Notes: generated from the sequence alone by a model not told the origin. A DNA stretch of 9,525 nt from DASUZB01 sp036377075 (GCA_036377075.1 DASUZB010000283.1:1-9525), one strand, 5' to 3'. Numbered from the stretch's first letter, positions 1-6,658 are shown. A program made the numbers and translations.

Positions 1-176
1 TGGGGTGGTACGCCAAGCGCCTGGGCCTGCCCGCCGGCCGGGTCCGCGCCCTCGGCGGCCAGCGCCTCGGCCCCGGCCGCCTGCGCGTGCTGGTCCTCGC
101 CGACGACCACGGCCGCCAGCCCACCGCCTGGATCCCCCTGCGCCACCGCCACGGCAGCTGGACGGTGGCGCGGTGA
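1..176 (+). CDS. C-terminal end of an unrecognised protein (5' cut by window edge)
   Basis: Reading from base 3, 57 codons run open to a TGA at 174-176. The peptide is rich in Arg, Gly and Leu with a short hydrophobic strand (LRVLVLADD) and ends in SWTVAR. Codon use has the G/C third-position bias of a real actinobacterial gene. Its stop overlaps the GTG start of the next gene in a 4-base GTGA overlap, so the two are almost certainly co-transcribed and translationally coupled. I do not recognise a family from this tail. Its neighbour is a wall hydrolase, so a role in an envelope, secretion or conjugation operon is possible, but that is inference only. Confidence 0.7.
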   Translation, partial: GWYAKRLGLPAGRVRALGGQRLGPGRLRVLVLADDHGRQPTAWIPLRHRHGSWTVAR

Positions 177-1294
177 GCCAGCCGGCCACCCCGCGGCGGG
201 TCGCGGCCGCGCAGGTCGGCGGCCTGGTCGCCGCGCTGCTGGCGCTGGCGGTGCTGGCGGGCGCGGCCTCGCCCGGCTTCGCCGTGCCACACCTGCCCGG
301 CCTGCCGCGCCTGCCCGGCCTGGCCCGGCCCGCTCCGGCCGGCGGTCCATCGGGCCTCTTCCCCAGCCGCGCCGGCGACGCCAGCCCCTTCGCGCTGGCC
401 GACATCCCCCGCGCCTACCTGGCCCAGTACCTCGCCGCCGCGCCGACCTGCCCGGCCCTGACCTGGCAGGTGCTCGCCGGCATCGGCAAGGTCGAGAGCG
501 ACCACGGCCGCTCCGCCGCCCCGGGGGTCCGCACCGGGCTGAACGCGGCCGGCTGCTGCGCCGGGCCGATGCAGTTCAACCTCACCGACGGCCCGCCGTC
601 GACCTGGGACTCGTTCGGCCAGGGCAACGTGTACGACCCCCGTTACGCCATCCCCGCCGCCGCCCGCAAGCTGTGCGCCAACGGGCTGGCCCAGCCCGGC
701 CCGGCCGCCCGCGACCCCTGCCCGCAGGTGCTCGGCCCGGCGGCGCTGCACCTGGCGCTGCTGCGCTACAACAACGCCTGCTGGTACGTCCACGAGGTCG
801 TGACCCTGGCGCAGCGCTACACCGCCACGGCGGCGGCCACCCTGCGCCCGTCGCGCGACCCGTTCGTGGTCGCGCTCGCCCACGACCCGCGGCTGACCAC
901 CACCCGCAGCCACGGCTGCGACCCCGCCCCCGACCTCGCCTCGGGCCGGCTCGACCTGCGGGTCACCTCGCTGCTGGCCGCGATCGCCGACCACTTCCGC
1001 GTGCGGATCTCCTGCCTGCGGACCGGCCACTCCACCTACGTGAAGGGCACCCACCGGGTCTCCAACCACACCGTCTGGCGCGCGGTCGACGTCGACCGGG
1101 TCGACGGCCAGCCCGTCGGCCGCCACTCCAAGGCCGCCAGGCGCCTGACCCGCTGGCTCGACGGCCTGCAAGGCCCCCTGCGCCCGGCCGAGATCGGCTC
1201 GCCGTTCCCGATCGGCCACCGGCCCTGGTTCAGCGACGAGGGCCACCAGGAGCACGTCCACATCGGCTACGGCTACGAGCAGACCCCGGGCTGA
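173..1294 (+). CDS. Two-domain wall hydrolase: lytic transglycosylase-like plus M15-like zinc peptidase
   Basis: This 373-residue protein probably cuts peptidoglycan outside the membrane. Residues 11-37 are a hydrophobic Ala/Leu/Val segment after RR, giving a signal anchor or signal peptide, followed by a Pro/Gly-rich linker to about residue 70. Residues 95-220 look like an SLT/goose-lysozyme fold: GIGKVESDHG holds the likely catalytic Glu108, followed by GPMQF (131-135) and RYNN (198-201). Residues 258-368 match the M15 pattern S-x-H-x-x-(G)-x-A-x-D as S297, H299, A304 and D306 (W302 replaces Gly), with a second HxH at H361/H363; H299, D306 and H363 would bind zinc. The GTG at 173 is chosen because it overlaps the upstream TGA; earlier codons in this frame read as low-complexity Pro/Arg. 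Such hydrolases open the wall for conjugation or secretion machines, so it may belong to one ending here. Confidence 0.85.
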   Translation: MSQPATPRRVAAAQVGGLVAALLALAVLAGAASPGFAVPHLPGLPRLPGLARPAPAGGPSGLFPSRAGDASPFALADIPRAYLAQYLAAAPTCPALTWQVLAGIGKVESDHGRSAAPGVRTGLNAAGCCAGPMQFNLTDGPPSTWDSFGQGNVYDPRYAIPAAARKLCANGLAQPGPAARDPCPQVLGPAALHLALLRYNNACWYVHEVVTLAQRYTATAAATLRPSRDPFVVALAHDPRLTTTRSHGCDPAPDLASGRLDLRVTSLLAAIADHFRVRISCLRTGHSTYVKGTHRVSNHTVWRAVDVDRVDGQPVGRHSKAARRLTRWLDGLQGPLRPAEIGSPFPIGHRPWFSDEGHQEHVHIGYGYEQTPG

Positions 1295-1320
1295 TCCCAG
1301 CGGGGGAGTGGCCCCACGCA

Positions 1321-1348
1321 GCCGGCGAGCCCGGCCGGGCTCGCCGGC
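1321..1348. terminator. 28-bp perfect palindrome between convergent genes, likely bidirectional terminator
   Basis: Fourteen bases (GCCGGCGAGCCCGG) are followed at once by their exact reverse complement. The RNA from either strand would fold into a very stable GC hairpin with a tight loop. It lies 26 bases after the stop of the wall hydrolase and 4 bases beyond the stop of the convergent transporter remnant. There is no U-tract, as is usual for actinobacterial terminators of this type. Confidence 0.7.
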
Positions 1349-1352
1349 GTGC

Positions 1353-2196
1353 TCAGAAGGTCACCAGCGGGTGGCCGGTCGCCTCGTTGACCACGAAGTT
1401 GAGGAAGAAGAACCCGAAGAACAGGAAGTTCGCCAGCAGCAGCAGGTAGATCCGCGGCGACGGGCGGGCCGGCCGCGGCAGCCGGCTGTTCAGGTAGATG
1501 ATCACGAAGGGGAAGATCAACGCCCCGAAGTTCGACATGTTCGCCGAGATCAGCACCAGCCGCGCCGGCTGGAAGAAGTGCAGCACCACCGCGATCACCG
1601 CGGTCAGCACGACCATGAACGGGTAGTAGAAGCGGCGCGGGTCGCCGGCGATGGTGCGCTGGAAGCGGGGGCTCATGTTGAGCGCGTCGGTCACGTTGCG
1701 GACCAGCGCCTCGAAGATGCTGATCTGCGCCTTGTACAGGATCATGAAGCCGATCAGCAGGGTGAAGTAGAACACCCAGCGGCCGTACTCCTGGCCCAGG
1801 ACGTTGGCCGCGAAGGTCGACACGTTGGCCTGCGTCGGGTGGTCGCCGGAGAGCAGCACCATCTGGCGCATCAGGATGATCGGCAGGAACATCCCGACCA
1901 TCGAGCCGCCGAAGAAGATCAGCCAGCAGGCAGATGGTGAACAGCAGGATCAGCTCGATCAGGATGGCGACGCCGTTGAACAGCTCCAGCCCCCGGGTGA
2001 TCCGGCGCGAGGCCACCGCGATGACGAACACCCCGAACAGCAGCAGCACCGCCAGGAACTCGACGATCCCGCCGTCCGCCTCCCCGGGGACGCGCGCGTA
2101 CAGCAGCGCGAACAGCGCCTGGGCGGCCGCCTTCGCCCAGCCGCCCCAGATCTGCGCGAAGACACCTCCCGGCCCCCACCAGGCGATTCTCCGCAC
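1353..2196 (-). pseudogene. Decayed Nramp-like metal transporter (N-terminus missing, internal deletion with frame change)
   Basis: Two reading frames on the minus strand encode pieces of one membrane protein. The upstream piece (2196 to about 1927, 90 codons) has two to three hydrophobic helices and ends ...LILLFTICL. The downstream piece (from Trp at 1925-1923 to the stop at 1353-1355, 190 codons) begins WLIFFGGSMVGMFLP and holds about five helices. Segments such as YFTLLIGFMILYKAQ, QPARLVLISANMSNFG and ANFLFFGFFF match my memory of actinobacterial Nramp-family transporters. Those proteins are about 450-500 residues; here only about 280 remain. The first helices are absent, with a stop (TAG) just before the GTG at 2196. 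The middle block, including the SNWxRDKG region I recall, is missing exactly at the frame change near 1926, so that joint looks like an internal deletion rather than a single-base slip. The protein is presumably not functional. Confidence 0.65.
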
Positions 2197-2240
2197 CTAA
2201 GCAGAACTCATCAAGCACGCCAAAGCAAATCATCGGGCAC
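2197..2240. other. AT-richer junction sequence bordering the truncated transporter
   Basis: About 40 bases with many A residues (CTAAGCAGAACTCATC, AAAGCAAATCATC) stand out in otherwise GC-rich DNA. The stretch sits exactly where the transporter gene loses its 5' end. It could be the scar of an insertion sequence or a recombination junction. I see no clear terminal inverted repeat or target duplication, so its origin is unknown. Confidence 0.3.
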
Positions 2241-2295
2241 CCCTGAAAGACCCCTCGCCCGACCCGGGCGAACCTGGGCAAGTGAGCACGTCGCG

Positions 2296-2301
2296 TAAGC
2301 T
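2296..2301 (+). promoter_or_regulatory. -10 box TAAGCT for a leaderless TMEM175-family mRNA
   Basis: TAAGCT lies 7 bases before the ATG at 2309, the distance that puts the transcription start on the start codon. No Shine-Dalgarno sequence is present. I see no convincing -35 box, which is common for actinobacterial TAnnnT promoters. Confidence 0.5.
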
Positions 2302-2308
2302 GCCACGC

Positions 2309-3013
2309 ATGACCAACCGGGCGGGCGAGCTGTGGCGCGGCCTGGTCACCTGGTACCGGCGGCAGCAGGCGAGGAACCGGGAGCAGCGGGCGCTCGTGCA
2401 GCGCCGCGCGCTGTGGGGCGGGCCGCAGGAGACCGACCGGGTGCTGGCCTTCTCCGACGCGATCTTCGCGATCGCGATCACGCTGATGACCTTCAACATC
2501 GGGGTGCGGCCGGGGCTGCGCGGCGACGACTTCTACCGGGCGCTGCACCAGCTCCTGCCCGCGCTCGGCGCCTACGTGCTGAGCTTCGTGATCCTCGCCC
2601 AGCTGTGGCTCGCCCACCACCGCATCTTCGGCGTGATCGCCCGCGTGGACCACCGGGTGGTGATCCGCAACCTGCAGTTCCTCGGCCTGATCGCGATCAT
2701 GCCGTTCCCCGTCCGGCTGCTCAGCGACTACACCGAACGGCCGCTCGCGGTCGCGATCTACGCGGTGACCTTCGTCGCCGCGATGCAGCTGCAGCGCCTG
2801 ATCTGGCTCGACGTGACCCGCCCGGAGCGCCAGGGCCTGCTCACCGAGCCGGTCCCCGAAGAGACCCGCGCGGGCTACAGCCGAGCCCTGCTCGGCATGC
2901 TGGTGGTGTTCGGCGCGGCGATGCCGCTGGGCTTCTTCTCGCCGAGGCTCGCGGCGCTGGCGTGGGCGGCGATGATCCCCGCGCGCATCCTGGTGGCACG
3001 GATCCGGCACTGA
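2309..3013 (+). CDS. TMEM175-family (DUF1211) potassium-channel-like membrane protein
   Basis: This 234-residue protein has the family signature near the start of its first helix: RVLAFSDAIFAIAITLM, residues 44-60, with FSD at 48-50. Further hydrophobic helices follow at roughly 82-105, 119-140, 146-166, 190-208 and 212-230, so about six in all. Bacterial TMEM175 proteins with one six-helix repeat form tetrameric K+ channels in the cytoplasmic membrane; that role is known for the family and inferred here. The N-terminal 40 residues are basic and Arg-rich, probably cytosolic. A GTG at 2282 would add nine residues, but the ATG at 2309 is preferred because the -10 box TAAGCT sits just before it and overlaps the longer form. 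The next gene starts 53 bases downstream and has its own promoter signal. Confidence 0.85.
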   Translation: MTNRAGELWRGLVTWYRRQQARNREQRALVQRRALWGGPQETDRVLAFSDAIFAIAITLMTFNIGVRPGLRGDDFYRALHQLLPALGAYVLSFVILAQLWLAHHRIFGVIARVDHRVVIRNLQFLGLIAIMPFPVRLLSDYTERPLAVAIYAVTFVAAMQLQRLIWLDVTRPERQGLLTEPVPEETRAGYSRALLGMLVVFGAAMPLGFFSPRLAALAWAAMIPARILVARIRH

Positions 3014-3033
3014 ACCGGGGCGAGAAACGGGCT

Positions 3034-3052
3034 GCGCCGCGGCCCGCGGCGC
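3034..3052. repeat. GC palindrome (9-bp arms, 1-bp centre) between TMEM175-type and Eis-like genes
   Basis: GCGCCGCGG and CCGCGGCGC flank a single C. It lies 20 bases after the TMEM175-type stop and 2 bases before the -10 box of the next gene. It could act as a terminator hairpin for the first gene, as an operator for the second, or both. Confidence 0.5.
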
Positions 3053-3054
3053 GG

Positions 3055-3060
3055 TACAAC
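3055..3060 (+). promoter_or_regulatory. -10-like box TACAAC for a leaderless Eis-like mRNA
   Basis: TACAAC ends 6 bases before the ATG at 3067, the spacing expected when transcription begins at the start codon. The last position is C rather than the usual T. No ribosome binding site is visible before the ATG (CTCCCC). Confidence 0.45.
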
Positions 3061-3066
3061 CTCCCC

Positions 3067-4299
3067 ATGGACATCGAGATCAGGGCCATCACGCCGGACG
3101 AGGTCGACGAGGTCGCGCGCGTCTTCGGCACCACGTTCGGGGAGCGCTGGCCGGCCGAGGCGGTCGAGGACGTCCGCCAGGAGCTCGAGTTCGACCGCAG
3201 CCTGTGCGGCTTCGACGCCGGCGCCATGGTCGCCACCGGCGGCGCCTACACCTTCCAGCTCGCCCTGCCGGGCGGGACCCAGCTCGGCGCGGGCGGCCTC
3301 ACGCTGATCTCGGTGCTGCCCACCCACCGGCGCCGCGGCATCCTGCGCGCCCTGATCGCCCGCCACTTCGATGACGTGCTCGGCCGCGGCGAGCCGGTCT
3401 CGATCCTGCTGGCGTCCGAGTCGCTGCTGTACGGCCGCTTCGGCTACGGCCCGGCCACCCAGTCGGCGCAGCTGGCGATCGACCGGCGCCACGCCGCGCT
3501 GCGGCCGTCGGCGGTCACCTCCGGCCGGGTGCGCATGCTCGGCGCCGAGGAGGCCGGGCGGGTCGTCCCCGAGCTGTTCGAGCGGATCCGGCGCACCTGG
3601 CCGGGGCAGGTGAGCCGCGCACCCGCCTGGTGGTCGCTGTGGCAGCGCGACCCGGAGTGGATGCGCGACCGCTGGGACCCGCGCGTGGTGGTGGTCCACG
3701 AGCCGCCCGGCGGCGCGCCCGACGGCTACGCCAGCTACCGGCAGCGGGGCCGCTGGACCGACGGGGTGGCCGACGGGGTCGTGCGGGTGGACGAGCTGTT
3801 CGCCGCCACGCCCGAGGCCAGCGCCGGCCTGTGGCGCTACCTGCTCGACCTCGACCTGACCGCCGCCATCGAGCTGCGCGACCGGCCCGTGGACGAGCCG
3901 CTGCGCTGGCTGCTGGTCGACCCGCGGCGGCTGCGGACCACCCTGCTGGCCGACTTCCTCTGGCTGCGGCTGCTCGACCTGCCCGCGGCGCTGGCCGCGC
4001 GGCGCTACGCCGTCCCCGGCCGGCTGGTGCTCGAGGTCGGCGACGCGCTCGTCCCGGCCAACCAGGGCCGCTTCCTGCTGGAGGGCGGACCGGACGGGGC
4101 CACCTGCCGGCCGGCCGGGCAGGCCGAACCGGACCTGCGGCTCGACGTCGCCGAGCTCGGCGCGGCATACCTGGGCGGCGTGCGCTTCGCCAGCCTCGCC
4201 CGCGCCGCCCGGGTCGCCGAGGCCCGTCCGGGCGGCCTGGCCCGGGCCGACGCGATGTTCGCGGCCGACCCGGCCCCGTGGTGCGCCACCGGGTTCTAG
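3067..4299 (+). CDS. Eis-like GNAT N-acetyltransferase with SCP2-type C-terminal domain
   Basis: This 410-residue protein has the usual length and layout of the Eis family: an N-terminal GNAT domain (about 1-145), a second GNAT-like fold (about 150-285) and a sterol-carrier-type C-terminal domain (about 295-410). The acetyl-CoA motif is ISVLPTHRRRGILRAL at 81-96. The SLLYGRFGYGPAT block at 119-131 carries Tyr122, which matches the general acid (Tyr126) of Mycobacterium tuberculosis Eis. The protein ends ...CATGF, keeping the C-terminal Phe whose carboxylate serves as catalytic base in Eis. Family members acetylate amines on aminoglycosides, peptides or protein lysines; the substrate here is unknown. 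All expected catalytic features are present, so it is probably active. The start is fixed by the TACAAC box 6 bases upstream and by the standard N-terminus MDIEIRAIT. Confidence 0.92.
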   Translation: MDIEIRAITPDEVDEVARVFGTTFGERWPAEAVEDVRQELEFDRSLCGFDAGAMVATGGAYTFQLALPGGTQLGAGGLTLISVLPTHRRRGILRALIARHFDDVLGRGEPVSILLASESLLYGRFGYGPATQSAQLAIDRRHAALRPSAVTSGRVRMLGAEEAGRVVPELFERIRRTWPGQVSRAPAWWSLWQRDPEWMRDRWDPRVVVVHEPPGGAPDGYASYRQRGRWTDGVADGVVRVDELFAATPEASAGLWRYLLDLDLTAAIELRDRPVDEPLRWLLVDPRRLRTTLLADFLWLRLLDLPAALAARRYAVPGRLVLEVGDALVPANQGRFLLEGGPDGATCRPAGQAEPDLRLDVAELGAAYLGGVRFASLARAARVAEARPGGLARADAMFAADPAPWCATGF

Positions 4300-4302
4300 G
4301 AG

Positions 4303-4319
4303 CACCGGACCGGACGGTG
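4303..4319. terminator. Weak hairpin after the Eis-like gene
   Basis: CACCG and CGGTG pair around a 7-base loop, starting 4 bases after the stop codon. The stem is only 5 bp and there is no U-tract, so termination is uncertain. Confidence 0.25.
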
Positions 4320-4368
4320 GGGGAGTCGAGGAGGGCATCCATCCCGCTCCACGTACGGTCGCCTGCGC

Positions 4369-4374
4369 TACCAT
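4369..4374 (+). promoter_or_regulatory. -10 box TACCAT for a leaderless AraC-type regulator mRNA
   Basis: TACCAT ends 7 bases before the GTG at 4382. It fits the TAnnnT consensus and the spacing seen at the neighbouring genes. No Shine-Dalgarno motif is present. Confidence 0.5.
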
Positions 4375-4381
4375 CTCGCAG

Positions 4382-4825
4382 GTGACCAGCAGATCCGCCA
4401 CGGCGCAGCACCTGCGCGACCTCGCGCTGCTGCGCCGCGTCCGCGACCGGATCGACCGGGAGTACGCGCAGCCGCTGGACGTCGAGGCGCTCGCCCGCGG
4501 CGCGCACGTGTCGGCCGGGCACCTCAGCCGCCAGTTCCGGCTCGCCTACGGCGAGTCGCCGTACGGCTACCTGATGACGCGGCGCATCGAGCGCGCGATG
4601 GCGCTGCTGCGCCGCGGCGACCTCAGCGTCACCGATGTCTGCTTCGCGGTCGGCTGCTCGTCGCTGGGCACCTTCAGCACCCGCTTCACCGAGCTGGTCG
4701 GCGTGCCGCCCAGCGCCTACCGGCAGCAGGCGGCGCGCGCGACGGCGGGGATGCCGCCGTGCGTGGCGAAACAGGTGACCAGACCGGTCAGGAATCGAGA
4801 AGCGCCGGCCCCGAGCCGCAGCTAG
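4382..4825 (+). CDS. Short AraC-family DNA-binding regulator
   Basis: This 147-residue protein is little more than the AraC/XylS DNA-binding domain. The first helix-turn-helix is about residues 32-54 (LDVEALARGAHVSAGHLSRQF) and the second about 81-104, closing with the family pattern GVPPSAYR (107-114). There is no separate ligand-binding domain, unlike full-length AraC (about 290 residues). The C-terminal tail (about 123-147, PPCVAKQVTRPVRNREA) looks specific to a subgroup that, as I recall it, is often found next to VOC genes. The GTG start follows a TAnnnT box by 7 bases. The VOC gene begins 10 bases after the stop, so the two are probably functionally linked, with the regulator likely acting on this promoter or the next one. 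The inducer is unknown. Confidence 0.88.
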   Translation: MTSRSATAQHLRDLALLRRVRDRIDREYAQPLDVEALARGAHVSAGHLSRQFRLAYGESPYGYLMTRRIERAMALLRRGDLSVTDVCFAVGCSSLGTFSTRFTELVGVPPSAYRQQAARATAGMPPCVAKQVTRPVRNREAPAPSRS

Positions 4826-4828
4826 CAT
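4823..4828 (+). promoter_or_regulatory. -10 box TAGCAT for the VOC gene, overlapping the upstream stop codon
   Basis: TAGCAT begins with the TAG stop of the AraC-type gene and ends 7 bases before the ATG at 4836. The VOC gene could therefore have its own leaderless transcript as well as read-through from upstream. Confidence 0.45.
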
Positions 4829-4835
4829 GACCGCC

Positions 4836-5249
4836 ATGGACATCACCATTCACGCGAGCTTCCTGCCGCACGACGACCCGGAGGCCTCCCTGGCCTTCTG
4901 GCGCGACGCCCTCGGCTTCGAGGTCCGCAACGACGTCGGCTACGGCGGGATGCGCTGGATCACGGTCGGCCCCGCCGACCAGCCCGGCACCTCCATCGTC
5001 CTGCAGCCACCGTTCGCGCCCGGCTGCGGGATCACCGACGACGAGCGCCGCACCATCGCCGAGATGATGGCCAAGGGCACCTACGCCGCCATCAACCTGG
5101 CCACCAAGGACCTCGACGGCACCTTCGAGCGGCTGCAGGCCAGCGACGCCGAGGTCGTCCAGGAGCCGACCGAGCAGCCGTACGGCGTTCGCGACTGCGC
5201 CTTCCGCGACCCCGCGGGCAACCTGATCCGCATCCAGGAGCAGCGCTGA
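4836..5249 (+). CDS. VOC-superfamily (glyoxalase / bleomycin-resistance fold) protein
   Basis: This 137-residue protein has the usual paired beta-alpha-beta-beta-beta layout of the vicinal-oxygen-chelate fold: ITIHASFLPHDDPEASLAFW then LGFEVRNDVGYGG in the first half, and INLATKDLDGTFERL with FRDPAGNLIRIQE in the second. His6 near the N-terminus and Glu135 near the C-terminus are plausible metal ligands. Such proteins may be lyases, dioxygenases or drug-binding resistance proteins; nothing here fixes which. An ATG at 4827 lies in frame, but the ATG at 4836 (MDITIH) fits the family N-terminus better and follows the TAGCAT box by 7 bases. It follows the AraC-type regulator closely and is followed at once by a hairpin, making a two-gene unit. 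Confidence 0.88.
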   Translation: MDITIHASFLPHDDPEASLAFWRDALGFEVRNDVGYGGMRWITVGPADQPGTSIVLQPPFAPGCGITDDERRTIAEMMAKGTYAAINLATKDLDGTFERLQASDAEVVQEPTEQPYGVRDCAFRDPAGNLIRIQEQR

Positions 5250-5268
5250 GCCTGCGGCGATCGCAGGC
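5250..5268 (+). terminator. Stem-loop directly after the VOC gene
   Basis: GCCTGCG and CGCAGGC pair exactly around the loop GCGAT, starting on the base after the TGA stop. There is no U-tract. It probably ends or stabilises the AraC-VOC transcript and separates it from the exporter gene 34 bases further on. Confidence 0.55.
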
Positions 5269-5302
5269 CCGACTGACACTCGTCCCCTCCACCTACCGGC
5301 CG

Positions 5303-6502
5303 GTGCTCGCCAACCGGGTGTTCCGGCGGCTGATCCTCGGCTTCGCGGTCTCCTACCTCGGGGACGGGATGAGCTTCGTCGCGGTGGCGTGGCTCGCCAT
5401 CGAGCTCGCCCCGCGGGCGACCGCGGGGCTGTGGGTCGGCGGCGCGGTGGCCGCCTACACGCTGCCGGGCGTGGTCGGCGCGCTGGCGTTCGGTCGCCGG
5501 CTGCGCCGGGTGCCGGCCAGGCGCCTGCTGCTCGCCGACAACGTGGTGCGCGCCGTGTTCCTCGGCGCCGTACCGCTCGCCTGGCTCGCCGGGCTGCTCA
5601 CGCCGCCGCTGTACGTCGTGCTGCTGGCGGCGTCGTCCCTGCTGTACGCGTGGGGCAGCGCGGGCAAGTACACCCTGCTGGCCGAGCTGCTGCCCGACGA
5701 GCAGCGGCTCGCCGCGAACACCCTCGTCAGCTCGCTCAACTTCGCCGCCACGATCGCCGGGCCCGCGATCGCCGGCGTGCTGGTGACGTACGTCAGCGCC
5801 GCGTTCGTGCTCGGCCTGGACGCCCTCACCTACGTGTTCCTCGCCGTGCTCGTCGTGCGCACCCGGCTGCCGGAGTCGGGGCACGTCTCCCCGGTCGACC
5901 AGGCGGCCGCCCGCGGCGGGTTCGCGTTGCTGCGGTCCCATCCCCAGTTGCTCGGGCTGCTGACGCTCACCTGGTTCTTCAACCTGCTGTACGGCCCGGT
6001 CGAGGTCGCCCTGCCGCTCCACGTGACCGGCGACCTGCACGCACCGGGCACGCTGCTCGGCCTCTACTGGATGCTGTTCGGCATCGGCGCGGTGCTCGGC
6101 GGGCTCGCGGTCGGCGCGCTGCGGCAGCTGCCGCTCTGGCCCGTGACGGTCGTGATCGTGGTCGGCTGGGGGCTGTCGCTGCTGCCGTTCGGGTTCGGCG
6201 TGCCGACGGCCGTCACGGTCGCGTGCTTCACGCTCGGCGGCGCGATCTACGGGCCGTTCGTGGCGCTCTCGGTGACGCTGATGCAGGCGAAGTCGCCCCC
6301 GCAGCACCTGGCCGCGATGCTCGCGGCCCGCAGCGCGGCGCTGCTCACCGCATCGCCGCTCGGCACGGCGCTCGGCGGCCCGCTCACCACGGCGCTGGGC
6401 GCGCGAGCGACGCTCGGCGGCTCAGGACTCGCCACCGTCGCGCTCGGCGCCGTCGCGTGCGTCCTGCTGCTGGCCCGGCGCAGGAAACCAGTGAGCGCGT
6501 GA
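5303..6502 (+). CDS. MFS-family membrane exporter
   Basis: This 399-residue protein has about twelve hydrophobic helices in two halves, joined by a loop near residues 190-212 (VRTRLPESGHVSPVDQAAARGG). The loop after helix 2 (FGRRLRRVPARRLLLADN, about 62-79) is a degenerate MFS motif A. The N-terminus ANRVFRRLILGFAVSYLGDGMS is typical of actinobacterial drug- or siderophore-exporter-like MFS proteins. The substrate cannot be told from sequence. The frame stays open upstream to the VOC gene without another ATG or GTG, so the GTG at 5303 is the conservative start; a rare start a few codons earlier (around VPSTYRP) is possible. No clear ribosome binding site or TAnnnT box precedes it, unlike its neighbours. 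It may be expressed with the AraC-VOC unit if the hairpin between them leaks. Confidence 0.87.
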   Translation: MLANRVFRRLILGFAVSYLGDGMSFVAVAWLAIELAPRATAGLWVGGAVAAYTLPGVVGALAFGRRLRRVPARRLLLADNVVRAVFLGAVPLAWLAGLLTPPLYVVLLAASSLLYAWGSAGKYTLLAELLPDEQRLAANTLVSSLNFAATIAGPAIAGVLVTYVSAAFVLGLDALTYVFLAVLVVRTRLPESGHVSPVDQAAARGGFALLRSHPQLLGLLTLTWFFNLLYGPVEVALPLHVTGDLHAPGTLLGLYWMLFGIGAVLGGLAVGALRQLPLWPVTVVIVVGWGLSLLPFGFGVPTAVTVACFTLGGAIYGPFVALSVTLMQAKSPPQHLAAMLAARSAALLTASPLGTALGGPLTTALGARATLGGSGLATVALGAVACVLLLARRRKPVSA

Positions 6503-6541
6503 GCCTGGCGCGCCACCGGGCAGACCCGCTCCTGGCCACCC

Positions 6542-6658
6542 GGCCCCGGCGCCGGCCACGACGGCGGCCGGATCGTCTTCGAGGGCACACCCACCGACCT
6601 CGTCGCCGCCCGATCCACCCTCACCGGCGAGCACCTCGCGGCCTACGTCGGCACCTGA
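6542..6658 (+). pseudogene. 3' remnant of a UvrA-like ATP-binding protein
   Basis: A 38-codon open stretch ending in TGA reads GPGAGHDGGRIVFEG followed by TPTDLVAARSTLTG and EHLAAYVGT. This matches the very C-terminus of actinobacterial UvrA-like proteins, including the drug-resistance-associated paralogues, where ...DLGPGAGHDGGR... follows the second Walker B region. A full protein is about 750-950 residues. Upstream the frame reads WRATGQTRSWPP, with no similarity, and meets the MFS stop at 6500-6502. Only the tail survives, so the gene was cut by a deletion or rearrangement whose breakpoint lies between 6503 and 6542. It could not bind ATP. Confidence 0.72.

Noticed and set aside
1915..1935. 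Programmed frameshift in the Nramp-like gene
   Set aside because: No clear slippery run, the N-terminus is also missing, and a block of the family appears to be absent at the same place.
2282..2308. GTG at 2282 as start of the TMEM175-type gene
   Set aside because: The -10 box TAAGCT would fall inside the coding region and no ribosome binding site supports it.
2875..4849. Long minus-strand open frames over the Eis-like and AraC-type genes
   Set aside because: High-GC shadow frames; the plus-strand frames carry clear family motifs.
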